This document shows positions 47,836-61,010 of a DNA stretch of 64,000 bases, one piece after another. This stretch comes from Sipunculus nudus (lineage: Eukaryota; Annelida; Sipuncula; Golfingiida; Sipunculidae), in NCBI GenBank assembly GCA_026874595.1, contig CM049322.1, positions 39,922,840 through 39,986,839 of the forward strand, read 5' to 3'. The position numbers were made by a program, and so were the translations under genes. Below the pieces are notes generated by a model. The model ran no database searches, was not told where the DNA came from, and saw only the letters and a program-made list of their open reading frames with translations. Position 1 is the first letter of the stretch. Every line of letters begins with the position of its first letter.

Positions 47836-48099
47836 TTGGCAATGAAGCAACTTTTGCAAAGATCAAGAGAAATGTTAGGGAATGTGAGGATTATGGGTAA
47901 GGGAGACTCTGATGATGAGTCATGCGCAATGAAAGCTATTCTGCCAAAGTACAGCCAGGTCAGGCTGCTGATCTTAGTGGAGGATATAGCTTTGTACAAC
48001 AGTACAGGCATGGGTATACTGTGCTGTACATTGGTTGCAAACCGGAGCACTGGAGCACTGCTGTTCAATGTTTTCCCCACAAACTCGGGTGATTCCTAA
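47836..48099 (+). other. Coding-like segment, strand uncertain
   Basis: A frame of 87 codons is open on the plus strand and a frame of 88 codons on the minus strand (47814-48080). GC is higher than in the flanks. The plus-strand product has charged and hydrophobic segments in protein-like proportions: an acidic DSDDES run near residues 24-29 and a hydrophobic RLLILVEDIALY stretch near residue 43. I do not recognise either product. No good acceptor or donor is seen, so this may be a conserved repeat or a decayed exon. Confidence 0.2.
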
Positions 48100-48585
48100 G
48101 TAACAGCTGAGTACAGATCTCCTCTCCTAGTCGTTAGAAAACTATGTAAACAAGAATGAAAGAACACTGCCCTTTGACGACACACCTCAAAGGCATTGAT
48201 TTGCTGTATAAGCTTTGAACTTTCAATTAGGCATGGGATCTTTTCATCAGCTCATGCACCAAGAGTTAAAAAGCCTTAACTTTTAATGGATTTACAAAAA
48301 TATGTTGGATAATTTTTTTCCGGAGCATTGACACAACTACTAACAACCGGCATTTTTGGTATTTTGTATTAATGCATAGCTCATGCACAGTTGCCAATAA
48401 ATTCTTCTCCCAAGCCAGAGATGATTGAAAATCAGGTATTCACTTTGAGGGAGGTTTCGGAAGCCCGGAGACCTGCTAATAAGACTTCCGAGAAGGGGAA
48501 GTTTTTGTTATGCGCATGTCATGTGCCGCATCGGTGAAAGCCGTCAGAGTTCTTTACATCTCCCGGTTTTCTTTTTTTTAAACAG

Positions 48586-48799
48586 GAAGTCGACTTGTTA
48601 GCACAGGTGTGGTTTTTACCTGGGTGTGAATAACGAGCCATGCAGGTGAGACAACATGTCTCGCCATCTTTTGGCATCACTTCCCTTGTTAGCTGCAGAC
48701 GAAATGTCAGCATCATCAGCAACAAAACTGAATTCGCAGCTTCGTCCATTGTTTGAAGAATCAAAATGTCTGCCATATAATAAAAGACAAAAATGCATG
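48586..48799 (+). CDS. Candidate first coding exon, unknown protein (partial)
   Basis: A pyrimidine tract plus AAACAG (48569-48585) resembles a 3' splice acceptor. An ATG at 48656 in a fair context (AACATGT) opens 48 codons that end exactly at ATG/GTATGT (donor GT at 48800), a phase-0 boundary. The product starts MSRHLLASLPLLAADEMS and ends in a basic, Cys-containing stretch. It is neither signal-peptide-like nor from a family I recognise. ETS-like CTTCCG/CGGAAG words at 48455-48490 suggest a promoter nearby. A second strong donor (CAG/GTGAGA at 48646) could end a non-coding version of the exon. The preceding exon (34403-34587) cannot be its partner in frame, because a phase-1 join meets TGA after 14 codons. 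Confidence 0.3.
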
Positions 48800-48841
48800 G
48801 TATGTTCCATAACTTCCATTCTTTATGGTCAATTTCTGTAA

Positions 48842-49246
48842 ATTTATATCAGTTTCCCTGTATCCTTTGGTCAGTGCAAATATTTAAGTATCATCCCGTA
48901 GCTGTTGTCATTTTTTTTTTGCCTAGCATTATTTAAGTTTTTTTTTTACTGTAAATTTCTTTTTGTAATATAATTTTTCCATATGCTTGTCATATTTTTT
49001 GTGACACGTTGTTTGTCTTTGGAGCTACATCTAAATAAATTTGTGAAATTTGGATGTCTTCTTATGAGAATAAAAAAAAGGTTTCTGTTTCATGGTGTCT
49101 GAAAATACATTCAGTGTATGATTCTTTTACCATAGCTGTGTCCATGACCATATGTTTATCAACATCTCAAATTGTTTTCTTATACTGAGACCTGGTGCTT
49201 TATTTATCATCATGTAAACATTAAGATGAAGGGCTCATATACAGTC
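48842..49246. other. Non-coding AT-rich DNA
   Basis: T runs near 48911-48950. If the exon at 48586-48799 is real, this is the start of its downstream intron. Nothing else is seen. Confidence 0.4.
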
Positions 49247-49818
49247 AATTGACCTATCCATGAACTCTATGCGACCTTAATCGCATATTCATTCAGTGAA
49301 TAAATATAAGCATGGGACTAAGGAGCAACCAATTAGGTGACCTTAAACATTGTAAAGCGTCAATCATCTGACAAAAACAAAATTTTGCATAATTTGACAG
49401 AGCTCTGTCAAACAGAACACGTTTAGTCTGTAAATACTACCAGTACCCATGTCGTCATGTTTTCCAGGATATTTTTTTATACAAAGGAGACAGTGTAAAA
49501 AGTTTCTAGGCTATAGGTTGTGGGAGCCATTCCTCCAGCTACCGAGTGAATAATAATGTCTTACCTGGCACATAATTCGTATGGGTAAATAATCTTATAT
49601 ATGACTGCGATATAGTGAACAATGGTCAGGTTATACCAGTTGATGACCTCAGTTAATACGACGTCATGTGCCATCGCAATTTGTGACGTCATTATTATGT
49701 TATAATCAGATCTCGCTACCATGGGCATGGAAGTCCATATGTGTAGGAGCGTTTTGGGGCTCATTATAATAATAAGTTAAAAGGGCGGAGCATTTGGGCT
49801 GTGGTGGATAGGTCAATT
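49247..49818. mobile_element. TIR-bounded element candidate, 572 bp
   Basis: AATTGACCTATCCA (49247-49260) and TGGATAGGTCAATT (49805-49818) are perfect 14-bp inverted repeats. Inside are a perfect CRE, TGACGTCA (49684-49691), a half CRE, GACGTCAT (49660), and a perfect 20-bp palindrome, TTTGACAGAGCTCTGTCAAA (49393-49412). The word GGGCTCAT followed by ATA or TATA is found near both ends (49231 and 49756). Similarity between the arms stops after 14 bp and no target-site duplication is clear, so the family is not assigned. No transposase is encoded. Confidence 0.45.
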
Positions 49819-52600
49819 AGGCATGTTTATGTCATACATTTTAATATATTCAAGTCTTGTCCTTTATGTGAAGTGTGTGGTTAGTTTGAGCTTTGTTTAT
49901 GATAACCTCGAAAGCACCTTGTGTTTAACATGTCCAAATGTTTCTGCATAAGATTCCAGGTTGCTGTATTGTCAAAAGTTAAACTCGAGACTTGTAAAAT
50001 GCTTGTTATTGATACAGAGCAAGCTTGAACCTGACATGATGCACGCTCCTTACAGAATTTTACCCGTTTTTTGTGAACTTCTATTGTGAATGATAAATTT
50101 AATATGTAACTTGCAGCCTGACACCACCAGCTACAAGGTTGACCTTCATAGCAAATCAGAATGTATTTGTTAGAAGTTAGAAACAGATGTTAACAAATTT
50201 TATATAATAAAGTATCCTTTCCCTATTTGTTGGCAACTTAAGTGCTATGAATAATCCGTTTGCAAAGCTGGAGTCTTATGCATGATTTAGTGTTAGGGAG
50301 ATGCCATTTGAAATATGGGAATATCTTATAGACTGGCATTTCAAATAAAACAGTATATGCTGCAGTGATGGGATCAAGTGCAAGCAAAACAAACTAAAAA
50401 AATGAGCCTAATCAGAGCATTATTTACTCAAATATTTTGGAAATGCAATAAAATCTGTGTTGTTTCTACAACATTTTAGTCCATATCACTCCCCCCCCCC
50501 CAGGGTAATTTGACACATGATTGAATAAAAAAAGGAACAATTGCTAAATGCCTGTTGGTATCATAAATAATCTAAAAATGACCATAATATTGTGAAGGAA
50601 AAGGTAAACAGTAAATATGGGTCAATCATGGCAAAATACAAAAGAAGAAATTTGATTTTGTACCTTTCTGTTATTCAAGTATTAATGAGGAATCTGATTC
50701 TAGATATTTCTTTTGTTTTGTAGAGCTTGGCTTAGATAAAGTTAACGTATAGTGCTCTTATAATTAAGTTGCTGGGAAAAAAATCATTCCTGGTTGATTT
50801 TGATCTTAAGAATATATTTGGGACTTTCCTTAGAATGTCAGTATGGAGACTGTCTGCTTATATGATCCCCTAGGCAAATAAAATTCTTTCAATATCAGAC
50901 TGAGTTTTCTGTCTCTCCAAGGTTAGCTTCTATAACAAATTAGATTTTCACATATCAGCCTTTGTTTCCAAACTCCAGTTTGGAAGTATTTGTGGGAAGA
51001 AATTCAATTCTCAGCGCTTGAGAATGAAAATTGATTACTTATTCCACCAAGTTCTTCATGTAGGATTTTCACCAATTCTTTTTGCCGCAGACAGGCATGT
51101 TTATATCGAAGGGCGTCTTTTGTCTCTGTCCATCAAGTTTCCACAAATGTAATTCTCTATTTTGCGATACCTGATCTTGTTCTATTTTGAGTAGTTTACA
51201 CAATATAATTATTGATTTTGGGATAAAAATTTGGTTTTCACAGCAATGGCATTCACACAAGCAATAAAGAAAATCAATTTTTGGATGCTGCTGGATAAAC
51301 AAAATTTAAACTCAGTTGATAAATGTAAAATCAGTGGAAATGTTTGGCTGAATACCTCTTGGTTCCAGTGATTGCATATACAGAACAATCCTACTTTTTG
51401 GCCCTTATTTGGATCCATGCTATAATATCAGGGAGAAGGGTTCTTGTGGGCTCAATAACCCCCTCCCCCCTGCCATTCATCATTAAGTTTTATGCAAATT
51501 GGTTCAGCATATCTTTTTGCAGTCCTGCTAACTGACAATAAATAAATTTGGCTGGAAACATAACCTCCTGGGAAGTCTTGAGGTAATTAAGCATACCCCC
51601 TGCTTTCACTAATGAAGCATGCTTTTATTATCATTAAAGGGTCAGTGAGGGGCTTCTTTGGACTAGGTCAGGGGTCAACCCCATGTAGGTGTTACCAGTG
51701 TATAGACCACATGTGGAGAATAAAAACACTCATTTTGGGGGAGTTCATCCTGTGACCAGCTGTTGTAATGCCACAGCCAACACAGTTAATGTATTACATA
51801 AGGGGTAATAGTTCAGGAATCATTTGATCTACTGATAACCTATCTCCTGTCCTGTAATTTTTTATGAGTGAAGCACTCTCAACCTCTGTTTCTGGTGGAT
51901 TATATGATAACAGTATGATAACTATATCTATAGTGAAAAGGACAAGAAGAAATAGACATCAGCATGATCAAGTAGATAATTGCCCATTCAAGTTAGAAGA
52001 TACATCTCTGTTACATAATTATGCAGAATACCTTATTCTGTGTCACGTTATAGCTATTGTTAAACAAAATATCAGTATGCTTATAATCTCAAAGTATATG
52101 TAGCTATTGGAAGAAAACATAAATTAACGAGACTTTAAGAAAAATATCAAACAGTTGAGTGGAGAATTGTGACATTTTAATCATCAGAAAGCTTGGTTAT
52201 GATTATTTGGTGTTGTATCAAATAAATATTTTTGTTAATTGAGGATTTCATCAAAGCACACAAGAAGATTATGTGTCCAGTATTATTCAAGCTAGTGTAA
52301 TAATTAAGCCACTTATTACATTAACAATTCTTCCATTGTGACATAATCCAATAAACCAGGTGTTACAGTGTACCCTTCAAATATACCATGCTGTAACTTA
52401 ATTTTCAGTCCCCTGGTCAAGTATACAAACCACAGGTGACCACACCTGGTGTTAAGGCAAACATTGACATGTATAAACTACAGATGGCCACTCAGTGACA
52501 TCTGTAAAATCAGCTTATTGTCCAGGTGTGACCTTTGTCAGTGGACAAAGTATCACTTGACAGATGTTCTGGTTTAATATTATGAAACAGAATTAACTTA
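49819..52600. other. Non-coding AT-rich DNA
   Basis: A C run lies near 50490-50502. The ORFs on both strands (51069-51302 -, 51209-51418 -, 51344-51535 +, 51864-52103 +) lack splice sites or domains. Confidence 0.4.
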
Positions 52601-52605
52601 ATTTA

Positions 52606-52685
52606 CTAGTATTTGACTTAAGGTTCTAGTATTTGACTTAAGGTTCTAGTATTTGACTTAAGGATCTAGTATTTGACTTAAGGAA
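52606..52685 (+). repeat. Minisatellite, four copies of 20 bp
   Basis: CTAGTATTTGACTTAAGGTT is repeated at 52606, 52626, 52646 and 52666. Only the last two bases vary between copies, so the array is young. Confidence 0.95.
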
Positions 52686-52689
52686 CTAA

Positions 52690-55600
52690 AGGATCCTGCT
52701 AAGGATCTTATTATTCATGGGCACCAGTTAATTATAGGAACGGTTATTTATAGGAAACACTTGGTTCTGTGGTAGAATTGGGCTGTGTGTATATTTATTT
52801 TTATGTCATGATACATATATATTTCTGTTCATATTTGACACCTTAACAATACATATATAAGACAAACCTGATATTCTTCAAATATCATTGACCACAAAAA
52901 GAAGCTGATGATAAAATATACTGTAGATATTATATAAGGGAGAAGATGGCAAAAATTAATATTTTACAGAAGTCATTGATTTCAAAAAGACTTTGATGTT
53001 ATCATAGTCATTGTTTACAACAAAAATGAAACTTACACTTAAAAAAGAGAGAACAAAATAAAGAGAGAACAAAATATAACAGAAGTCTTTGTTGAATGTG
53101 GGATTAAGATGAAAATTTATGGTGCACTGTAAGAATCAGGTACTTTGAAATTATGGATAAGCACCGAGGCATGATCGGTACATGCTAAATGAAGCCGATA
53201 CATGCACTACATAGAATCGTGTCAGGTAGGGAAGTATTAGCTGATTATTGGTTGGCACGAATTGGGGGTACTTTCCCTGGTTCATATCTGGTGCCATCTA
53301 TCTGGGCATAATAGTAGGGACGGTATCCATGACATGAGGGTGTCAACAGCAAGACCCAGCTCCAGTAACAAGACTAATTTGGTGCAGTTGTATGCGCTGG
53401 GTCAGAGCTGTAATTGGGCTAATTTTGACAGATTTGGTGGAGCCCAGCTTGGGGTTTTGGTTTGTTTTCCTGTGATGGCGCCAGGCCAGCATGATTGAGG
53501 AATGAATGCACTTGGAACAGTAGGAACTTGCCAATGATGTCTTCAAGTGTCTGCTAGACAATTCATCCAGAAGAACCTATCCTTGATGAGCAAGTGGCTG
53601 TATATTTATAGGATGCCAAGCGGCGTGAAATGAAGGAACTGACATGTTGAACATCTGCTCTTGATTAACTTAAAATCTTCATTTAGGGCAGGAAGCTGGC
53701 CCAAATGTTATTTCATTATTGACTCTTGTTAATGTTTTTAGAGAAGGGTTTCCTTCACAACTCACAAAACCCAAACACTTTGGAGAAGCTTTGCTTGAGA
53801 AAATTAACATTTGATGGTAACTTAAGAATTTTTCATGAATGTTTAACAGCAGTGACCTGCAAATTATGTGTACAACAAACTTGGAACTTGATAACTGATA
53901 TAATATACAATGATTCTGGGATTATATTTTTAGTATTCCTTCTATAATTCTTGATTTTACATTATGCATTCTAATATGTGATCATCTATATCCCCAGTAA
54001 GAGGAAACTGCATTCAATTATTTTGTATTCTTCTTTCAAATATTTTTAATTTTGGTCACATTGTATAAATTCTTTCATTACCTGCATGAGTTTGGATTAT
54101 GTTTTATCATTTCTTCAGAATATATACTTCTGTAAAAAGAAATTCTGTATTATAATAATCATATAAAAAATTGTCAGATTTAATATTTTTTTCAAGGCCA
54201 CATAAAAATTATTTTCACACATCTTTATATAAGGACAAAGATATATATTCCAGGACTCTCTTTCATAATATTGTCTTTTGTATATTAATTATTATTCATA
54301 TATTCATATTGTCTGTGGCATGAAGATATTGAATCAGCTGGCATCAACAAAAATGCCATCAAAGTTAAAAGGTTCAGGTACAAGTCAGATTTATTTCGAA
54401 GTACAGATGTATTCTTTCATTGGAAACATGCAGCTGATTTCGGGTAGACAGCCCTTTGTGTTGAGGGATTACCGGCGAAGCTGCCGTTCGTCTGAATATT
54501 TATGTGCATTTATGCTTCATGGCACACTCCACAGATGGTGAAATGTGAATTAAAGTAGGCAGACATGCTCATAAATTTCTAATAGAGATGGCATGGTGAG
54601 CATAGTATGAGGGAGGTCAATTTCCAAGTCATGAAGACGAAGCCTGCATCACTGGACAGCAGAGTGTGTGAGGTCGACGTGTTTGATCTGTTTTGAATGC
54701 CGGATTGATCCCTGGATTGATCCCTGGTAACCACCAGTCAGATTTGTTGCTTGTGGGTTTGGTCCACTGTGGCTGTGGCAGCCACCATAAAAATAGACTG
54801 GCACCCTTATAAAAATAGACTGGCACCATTTTCACATTTCTGGCAAACACAAACTGTAGATCAAACCCAACTGATGTGTCTGGACCATTGTTGCCATACA
54901 TGCTATTTGACTGCAGGAGATCTTGCATTACTTTTACAGCACTAAAACACAGCTGAAGAATCAATTGTTTATGTACTGAGGAAGGTTATGAACTTCCTGA
55001 CAGCAATAGACTTGCACCCTTTCCCATAATCAAGATGTAGTCTCCAGTATATATGTCTTTTGATATAGCTTTGGGCGGGGGAAGTCAGGTCTGGACTTTG
55101 ATATACAGGAAAATCTTTTATAGCAGCTCAGCTGTTACTTTCGCTGGCTATATATGGAAAGCTCCAGAAATTAGGTCTTTTTTCCTCCAGTAGATACAAA
55201 TATCAAAGCTATATGATTACAGTCATATGTGGAAAGTTTCATCCAAGTAATGCATAATTTATTTGAAAGTCACTGACTGACAACAAGGAATCCATGTACA
55301 TATTGACTTGTATTTGATTATAATTTTTATGAAATAATAAACTTTTAAGTTTAAATTTATATTTAAAATTATTGATCATATCGAAGAAAACTCTTGGCAA
55401 CAAGAAGTAAATTAAATTTAAACTTAATATTCTTGTTTAAATTTTAAGTTATTTAACAAAATGAAGAAAATTTAATGCAATTTTCATTTAACTTATCTTT
55501 AGTATGCATTACATTGAGTAAAACCTACCAGCACTGAGAGCTTTAACTACATATTTTATGGTAGATCAACGGAACAGGTGCTTTTACCTGATGTCTGCCC

Positions 55601-55755
55601 AGTGGGAAAAGGTTAAAATCTATTTATCAGGACTATCTGCCTATACGAACACAGGGGTTCACCTGGTACATGGCGGTTTATGAAAATAAATGACTTCCTT
55701 AATCTGAATCCGCTGCTGCTGTGTCCATATAACTGATTAATTACTAATCCCGCAT
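52690..55755. other. Non-coding DNA with two less AT-rich blocks
   Basis: 53160-53560 and 54330-54560 are GC-richer and motif-dense. The latter contains an E-box CAGCTG, CCTTTGTG (SOX/TCF-like) and GGGATTA (OTX-like) within about 60 bp. Their ORFs (53262-53498 +, 54278-54541 +, 54629-54964 -) have no splice sites or recognised domain. A short tandem copy, AAAATAGACTGGCACC, lies at 54788 and 54813. Confidence 0.35.
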
Positions 55756-55759
55756 CAGA

Positions 55760-56128
55760 TCAAAGTGTATAGGGATAACATGGATGAGAGGCCCCAGAGA
55801 CTGTGGCGCCTGCCGATTTAATGGGGGGTAATGGTTTATGCCTTCTGTCTGTCTTCTTGACCAGCTGACCAGCTGTTAATACCATCTTACTTAACAATTT
55901 GTCAGGAAGATGGATTCTCTGGTTTTGGTACGGAGCCTGGGTTGGGGTTGCTCTGATTCTGGTGAGATGGGCCCAGGCGTCCCAGTCATCTTCCTCAGCT
56001 TCTTCATCATCAGTGTTGAAATGATAATGACAAGGGGTCACAGAGTGCAAGTTGATAATAACCATGTTTACCCCTGAGATACTGAAATGTCCCCCTGGAA
56101 TGGTCCTCGGCTGATGGTAATTGCCCAT
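55760..56128 (-). other. Coding-like ORF, 122 codons, unknown
   Basis: The minus-strand product is unlike the AT-driven chance ORFs of this window. An acidic run TDDEEAEEDDWDAW lies at about residues 39-52, followed by a Thr/Pro/Gln-rich linker and a basic stretch VKKTDRRHKPLPP near residue 90. The ORF is complete from ATG to stop. A donor-like TTAA/GTAAGA lies inside it on the minus strand, but no acceptor with a pyrimidine tract is found upstream. It could be a small single-exon gene, part of an exon, or chance in a GC-richer block. I do not recognise the family. Confidence 0.25.
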
Positions 56129-56129
56129 T

Positions 56130-59100
56130 TAAACCAGAGAAGTCGTAAATGTCTTTACTCTATTCCATATGGGTTGTCTGTCAGATTGGTAGTGCATGTG
56201 TGTTTCACTGATTTGGTCTTCCCACCATAAGATTAATATATCAATACATATAGTAATAAATTTATGTACAAGAGACCTGCTAGAAGCCAATGAATTCATT
56301 TGTTGATTTAAATTAATTGTCTATATTGTTTAAAAAATATTGATAATACATGCATTAAATATGACTGAAAAAAGGCAGACAGTATGTATTCTAATGATAG
56401 ATTATAACATACTGTGTTTGTATTCTTGGTACATCATTGCTTAACACATCATCATTCATTAAAATATTCAAGTATTCTAACTATTTCGCCAGTATTCAAA
56501 TAACGACTGTTACCCATTCATGCTTCATGCATTCATACTCAAGATGGAAATCACAAATAATTACCAAACTATTCGGACCCAAAATATCATCATTTTGGTT
56601 AATAATCATAATTATGTGTGAGATTTGTATGATTATGCGTGAGATTTGCTGTATCAGCAAAAATACGCTTCGTCAGATTTGTAGTAATCACAGACAAATT
56701 ACCAAGAGCTAACTGGGACTATTGAATCTGTCACTTATTATTTATCAGTAATGTAATTGCATAGATTTTGTTGATTAAAGCAAACACAATTAGGCACCTA
56801 ATTCTTTTACATAATTTTCTGCGAGAATGGCTTTCAAAGGCACGTTGTTAATCTGGATAATTTCAGTTATAAGGAGTGTGGCAAGAAATTACTTTGTACA
56901 TAATGAAAGGACTTATTCCAACTAGTTTATTAGGACTTCTGCTTGTGTCTGCCTGCTCTCTGGGCAATTAAAATTTACAAGCACAATGTGAATTGATTAG
57001 AGCTATTGTGATCAGTTTAGCAACAAAAAAATGATGTCCCCCCAACAAGGTCTGCACATTGGTTCTCACTGATGATAACGATTTGTGACAATGATATAGC
57101 TAAAAGCATTCCAAACACAGAGAATGGAAAATGGGGACCTCACAAGACAACCACCAGCTGTCACAACCACCCCACTAAGATGACCACTATTTTTGGTCAC
57201 ACTCTAATGAAAATTATTATAAAACCTCCCTACTAACATGGCCAATTTGGGTGTGTTCACGAGATATCTCTGTATTTTGATCAAATGTTATTAATTAAAA
57301 AATGCATACTACATGCATTAATCATTTCAGGGATTAAGTAAAGTTAACATCATGTGGTCAAAGATTCAGAGGTCCAATTTTATATCTGTTTAAATATTTT
57401 GGTTGACATACTTTTGATATCCTATAAAGAAATAAAATAAAAATGCAGTATTATTTTGAGTACTTGCATGTCCACTGTTGCCATGGTTTCCCAATATTCA
57501 GCCTTTATACTCCACCTCCTAGCTCTCATTATCAGGCTTTTAAATTTTAAATGAAGAAAATCTGCATTACGCAAAGTTGGAGTCAAAAAAAAAGAAGAAA
57601 AAGAATTCATAGGTAATCTGAATTCCTGAGAGTGGATAACACCATCAAAGACCTGTTTTAACTTGGAAACTGTCATCTGTATTGAAGCCCTTCTTCTCAT
57701 CTCAAATCCTGTTAGAAGACCTAATAACCTGGGGAATTACATTGGTCTTGTGGAGATCATTTTGATGGAAGAGCTTATCCGGGCATCCTGGTATAGTGAA
57801 CATACAGACCATGCATGCTGTGGAATACAAATTTTTTCTTAATAACAAAGGTAGACGGCGCTTTGGCAGAGACTAGGTTTGCAGTATTTTTCATATAATG
57901 AAAAGGCTGAAGTATTCATGTCAAACAGCTGTCTGTCCAACTTTGAAATTGGAGATTTATTGCACTTCAGTGCCATATGGTGATGGCAAAGTAACCTTTT
58001 CCTTTATCAAGATGATTTATGTAAAATTAAAAACTGTGGCATTGAATTTTCTAAAGAGAAAATAAAAAGAGTTGAGAGGTTGCTCTTCTTGATATGCTTC
58101 AGAGAAGAATGTCATTTTTCCTGTTAAATTTCCTACTCTATGTTTCAACAGAATTATTTATTTTTTTCAACACACGAAAATGCTTCAACATAGACTTGGA
58201 TACACTGAATTGTGTGTTACTATAGTTTTCCACAAATCTTAAATATTAGGTTCAGAGTTTTATGATTCTTTTTAATTCGTTTTCATATGGTAAAACTAGC
58301 TGAAAATGTTCTCAGAGCCTGTTGCTCTAATCACTTTATCTAGTGATAAACTGTGATTTTAAACCTGCATCTTTGGTTTCCACAATATATATTTTCAAAC
58401 TTTCTTGAAGGTTAACCAAGCTTCATAGTTACCTCAAACTTAATAACAAAATCAGTTTGGTGCTCCATCAACAAAAAGTATTCTTTACATAAATGATAGT
58501 ATTTAATTATTTTTGAGAATTAACCACTCAAACTGATTCCGTACAAATATTGTGAGTTATATAGTGAGGAAAGTGTGATTCATAAGAGAGACGGTAAAGC
58601 TTTAATACCTGTTACTGACCTTGTGCAAGGTCATAATCCCACGTTTTACTTCAACACCTGCCTTGACGGACAGCTGACAGCTTATAACTCGAGCAGTAAT
58701 TCATAAATGCCTTCACTGTGGTATACAGTTAGTTATAATTAAAATACATTCCAGTGTAATGACCACGTTCACCTATAGGTACAAGGAGACATACACCGAG
58801 GTGCGTGGCCTGAGTTATGACTTTCGTCCAGCTGTCCGTGTTCTTGTCGAATGATCTATGGACCAGGTGGATTGCGATGTAGTAGTAATAATAGCATCAA
58901 CCAGTCTGTTCCCGTCAGTGAATCTTGTTTGAACTATGCATCTAATTCACACAAAGATGACAAGTTGAAGGATATGTAGCAGTTCTTCACCTGTTGGCTC
59001 TCTGTCCTACAGCAAAACATGCTGGGATGCGTAAATTATACTTGAGGCTAACTGTGACCAAATCCATGACCAAGTCCAACATCTTGACTGGACTTCATTG

Positions 59101-60110
59101 CATTCTTAATTATCTCAAGTATTCCACCAGCAATGATGTATTGGAAAGGTAAAACAATGCCATTTGATGACCAATTCAAAATGATTTATGTTATAAAAGA
59201 CATTTGGAGATATTAAAGCATGCAGGCATATATAATTCATGTAATTTCTTCATAGCTGCATGCTTTGACTTCTTCCAAAATTGCTTCTTTGAATGTATAA
59301 ACCAAGCTGCCATCTGGCAGGCTCTTTGGTAATGTGTCCTTCTATTGTATCCCAAACAGCGACTAATCAAAATCATGTTTTTAATCTAAATAACATAAAT
59401 GCATAATAGTATTTTTGGATTAATAAAATTTCAAAGTTTGGAACATACATTACCAAATGTAGGCATTTGTTAATACTCATATAAATATATTATATATAGG
59501 ATAAAAAAATTATCTTGTTGGTACACTGGGTTCAGTGTACTAGTGTGCATTATGGACCAAACCCATATGGACAAAACACATTCACAAAGTACAGTTCTGA
59601 TAAAATCTGACCCCGCCAAATGCAAAGTGGACCTCCCTGCACTCTCTCTCTCATGTCTGCCAATTTGTGTTGTGTCCCAGAAGATTCTATCTGTCACCAG
59701 TTGACAGATGCTTTTATGCAACCTAAGTTTGGATCAAGTTAGGAGAGGTCATGCATATTGCTTAGCAGGTCAAGTCAGCTGAAGTCAAATTACATAACAA
59801 AATAGAATGATGCAAAGTTGAATTATAGATGCTGGTATTAAGTATTATTTTAACTGGCTGATGCTTTTGACAAAGGATAACTGAGAAAAAAGTGGCATTT
59901 TCAAATATTCAAATATTTAAAAAAATAAGAATTGTTTGAATTAATTATGTAATACATTTTAATATATTGAAACAATTATTAAATGTGAAATAAATTCTTT
60001 TGAACAGATGTTTATTCTAAGAATGAAGTTTTAACCGTATGTCTATAACCATTGCAAAATATTTAAGGTCACATGACAGTAATTAAAAAGAAAATGAAAA
60101 TTCAGTTTGG
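56130..60110. other. Non-coding AT-rich DNA
   Basis: No repeat array or exon is recognised. The region at 58580-59060 is less AT-rich but has no convincing ORF. ORFs such as 56437-56712 (+), 57422-57700 (-) and 59470-59721 (-) look like chance. Confidence 0.4.
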
Positions 60111-60114
60111 AAGA

Positions 60115-60153
60115 TATAATAATAATAAATCTAATAATAATAATAATAATAAT
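60115..60153. repeat. (AAT)n microsatellite
   Basis: Runs of AAT/ATA trinucleotides with one short interruption. Confidence 0.9.
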
Positions 60154-60419
60154 GTCATATTATAGTCAAATGGCAATGCAGTAGACCATACTGTCTTGTG
60201 AGTCACAAGAATTTAATTCAGATGTGCAGCAAACCACATGAATATATCAGATAGAATAATATAATCCTAATAAGTCCTATGAAAATCAAAAGTCTTATAA
60301 ACGTATAAGAGGTGACAGGTTAAATTGAAGTTTAGCTGAGTAGAAAACCATACACAGCTGAGTCTCAGTTAGCCAAAGACAAGAGAGTAACAGTAGCATT
60401 TCCACACTTGTATTATTTA

Positions 60420-61010
60420 TACGGCACACGCTGGGTTAATAATAGTTTCCTATATGCTAGCCTTTCTGGTTCTGCTCTCTAATCCTATTACAACAGTAAT
60501 TGTGGGTCCACCTCCATTGTGGCCAGCTCCGGGGCTTATTGATGACCAGGTTGGATATTCATAATGAGGCTCCGGGAATGACCTCATGGTGAACCCACGT
60601 CAGGCAATAAAATACCTACCCAAAAGGAAGTCTTTCAAGTACATACCAGGTCTTCCTGCTACCCTGGGCCAACTGCCTTCGTTATTAGATTGGGGTAACT
60701 TTCTCCCCGCAGCAATCAGGTTTCTAGCTCTCAGGTGATATTTTAACAGAATTGCTTTTCGGTGGTGTTACTGATAGGCCGCTTATCTCTCCTGATCCAC
60801 AAGTGTAATTGGATAGTTAATTGCTTTTGCAAATTCCTATTTAGCTTATGACTAGAACAGGCAGGGTGGACCCTGAAGCGACATTGTTGCATGCCTGTAC
60901 ATATGGTTGCTATGGCAACTGGATGTGAAGGACAAATCCCTCCAGGGCTAAAACCTCTCTCTGGATTTTGTCTGATGGAGGTCTGCCCCACTGCCATTTA
61001 AGACGGAAAT
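60420..61010. promoter_or_regulatory. Motif-dense enhancer-like block with RFX X-box
   Basis: This block is less AT-rich than its flanks. It contains a perfect palindromic RFX X-box, GTTGCTATGGCAAC (60906-60919), a GATA site CTTATCT (60782-60788), homeodomain words TAATTGG and TTAATTGC (60806-60822), and an octamer-like TTTTGCAAAT (60826-60835). Such clustering resembles a developmental enhancer. A minus-strand ORF of 84 codons (60743-60997) overlaps but has no splice signals. Confidence 0.35.
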
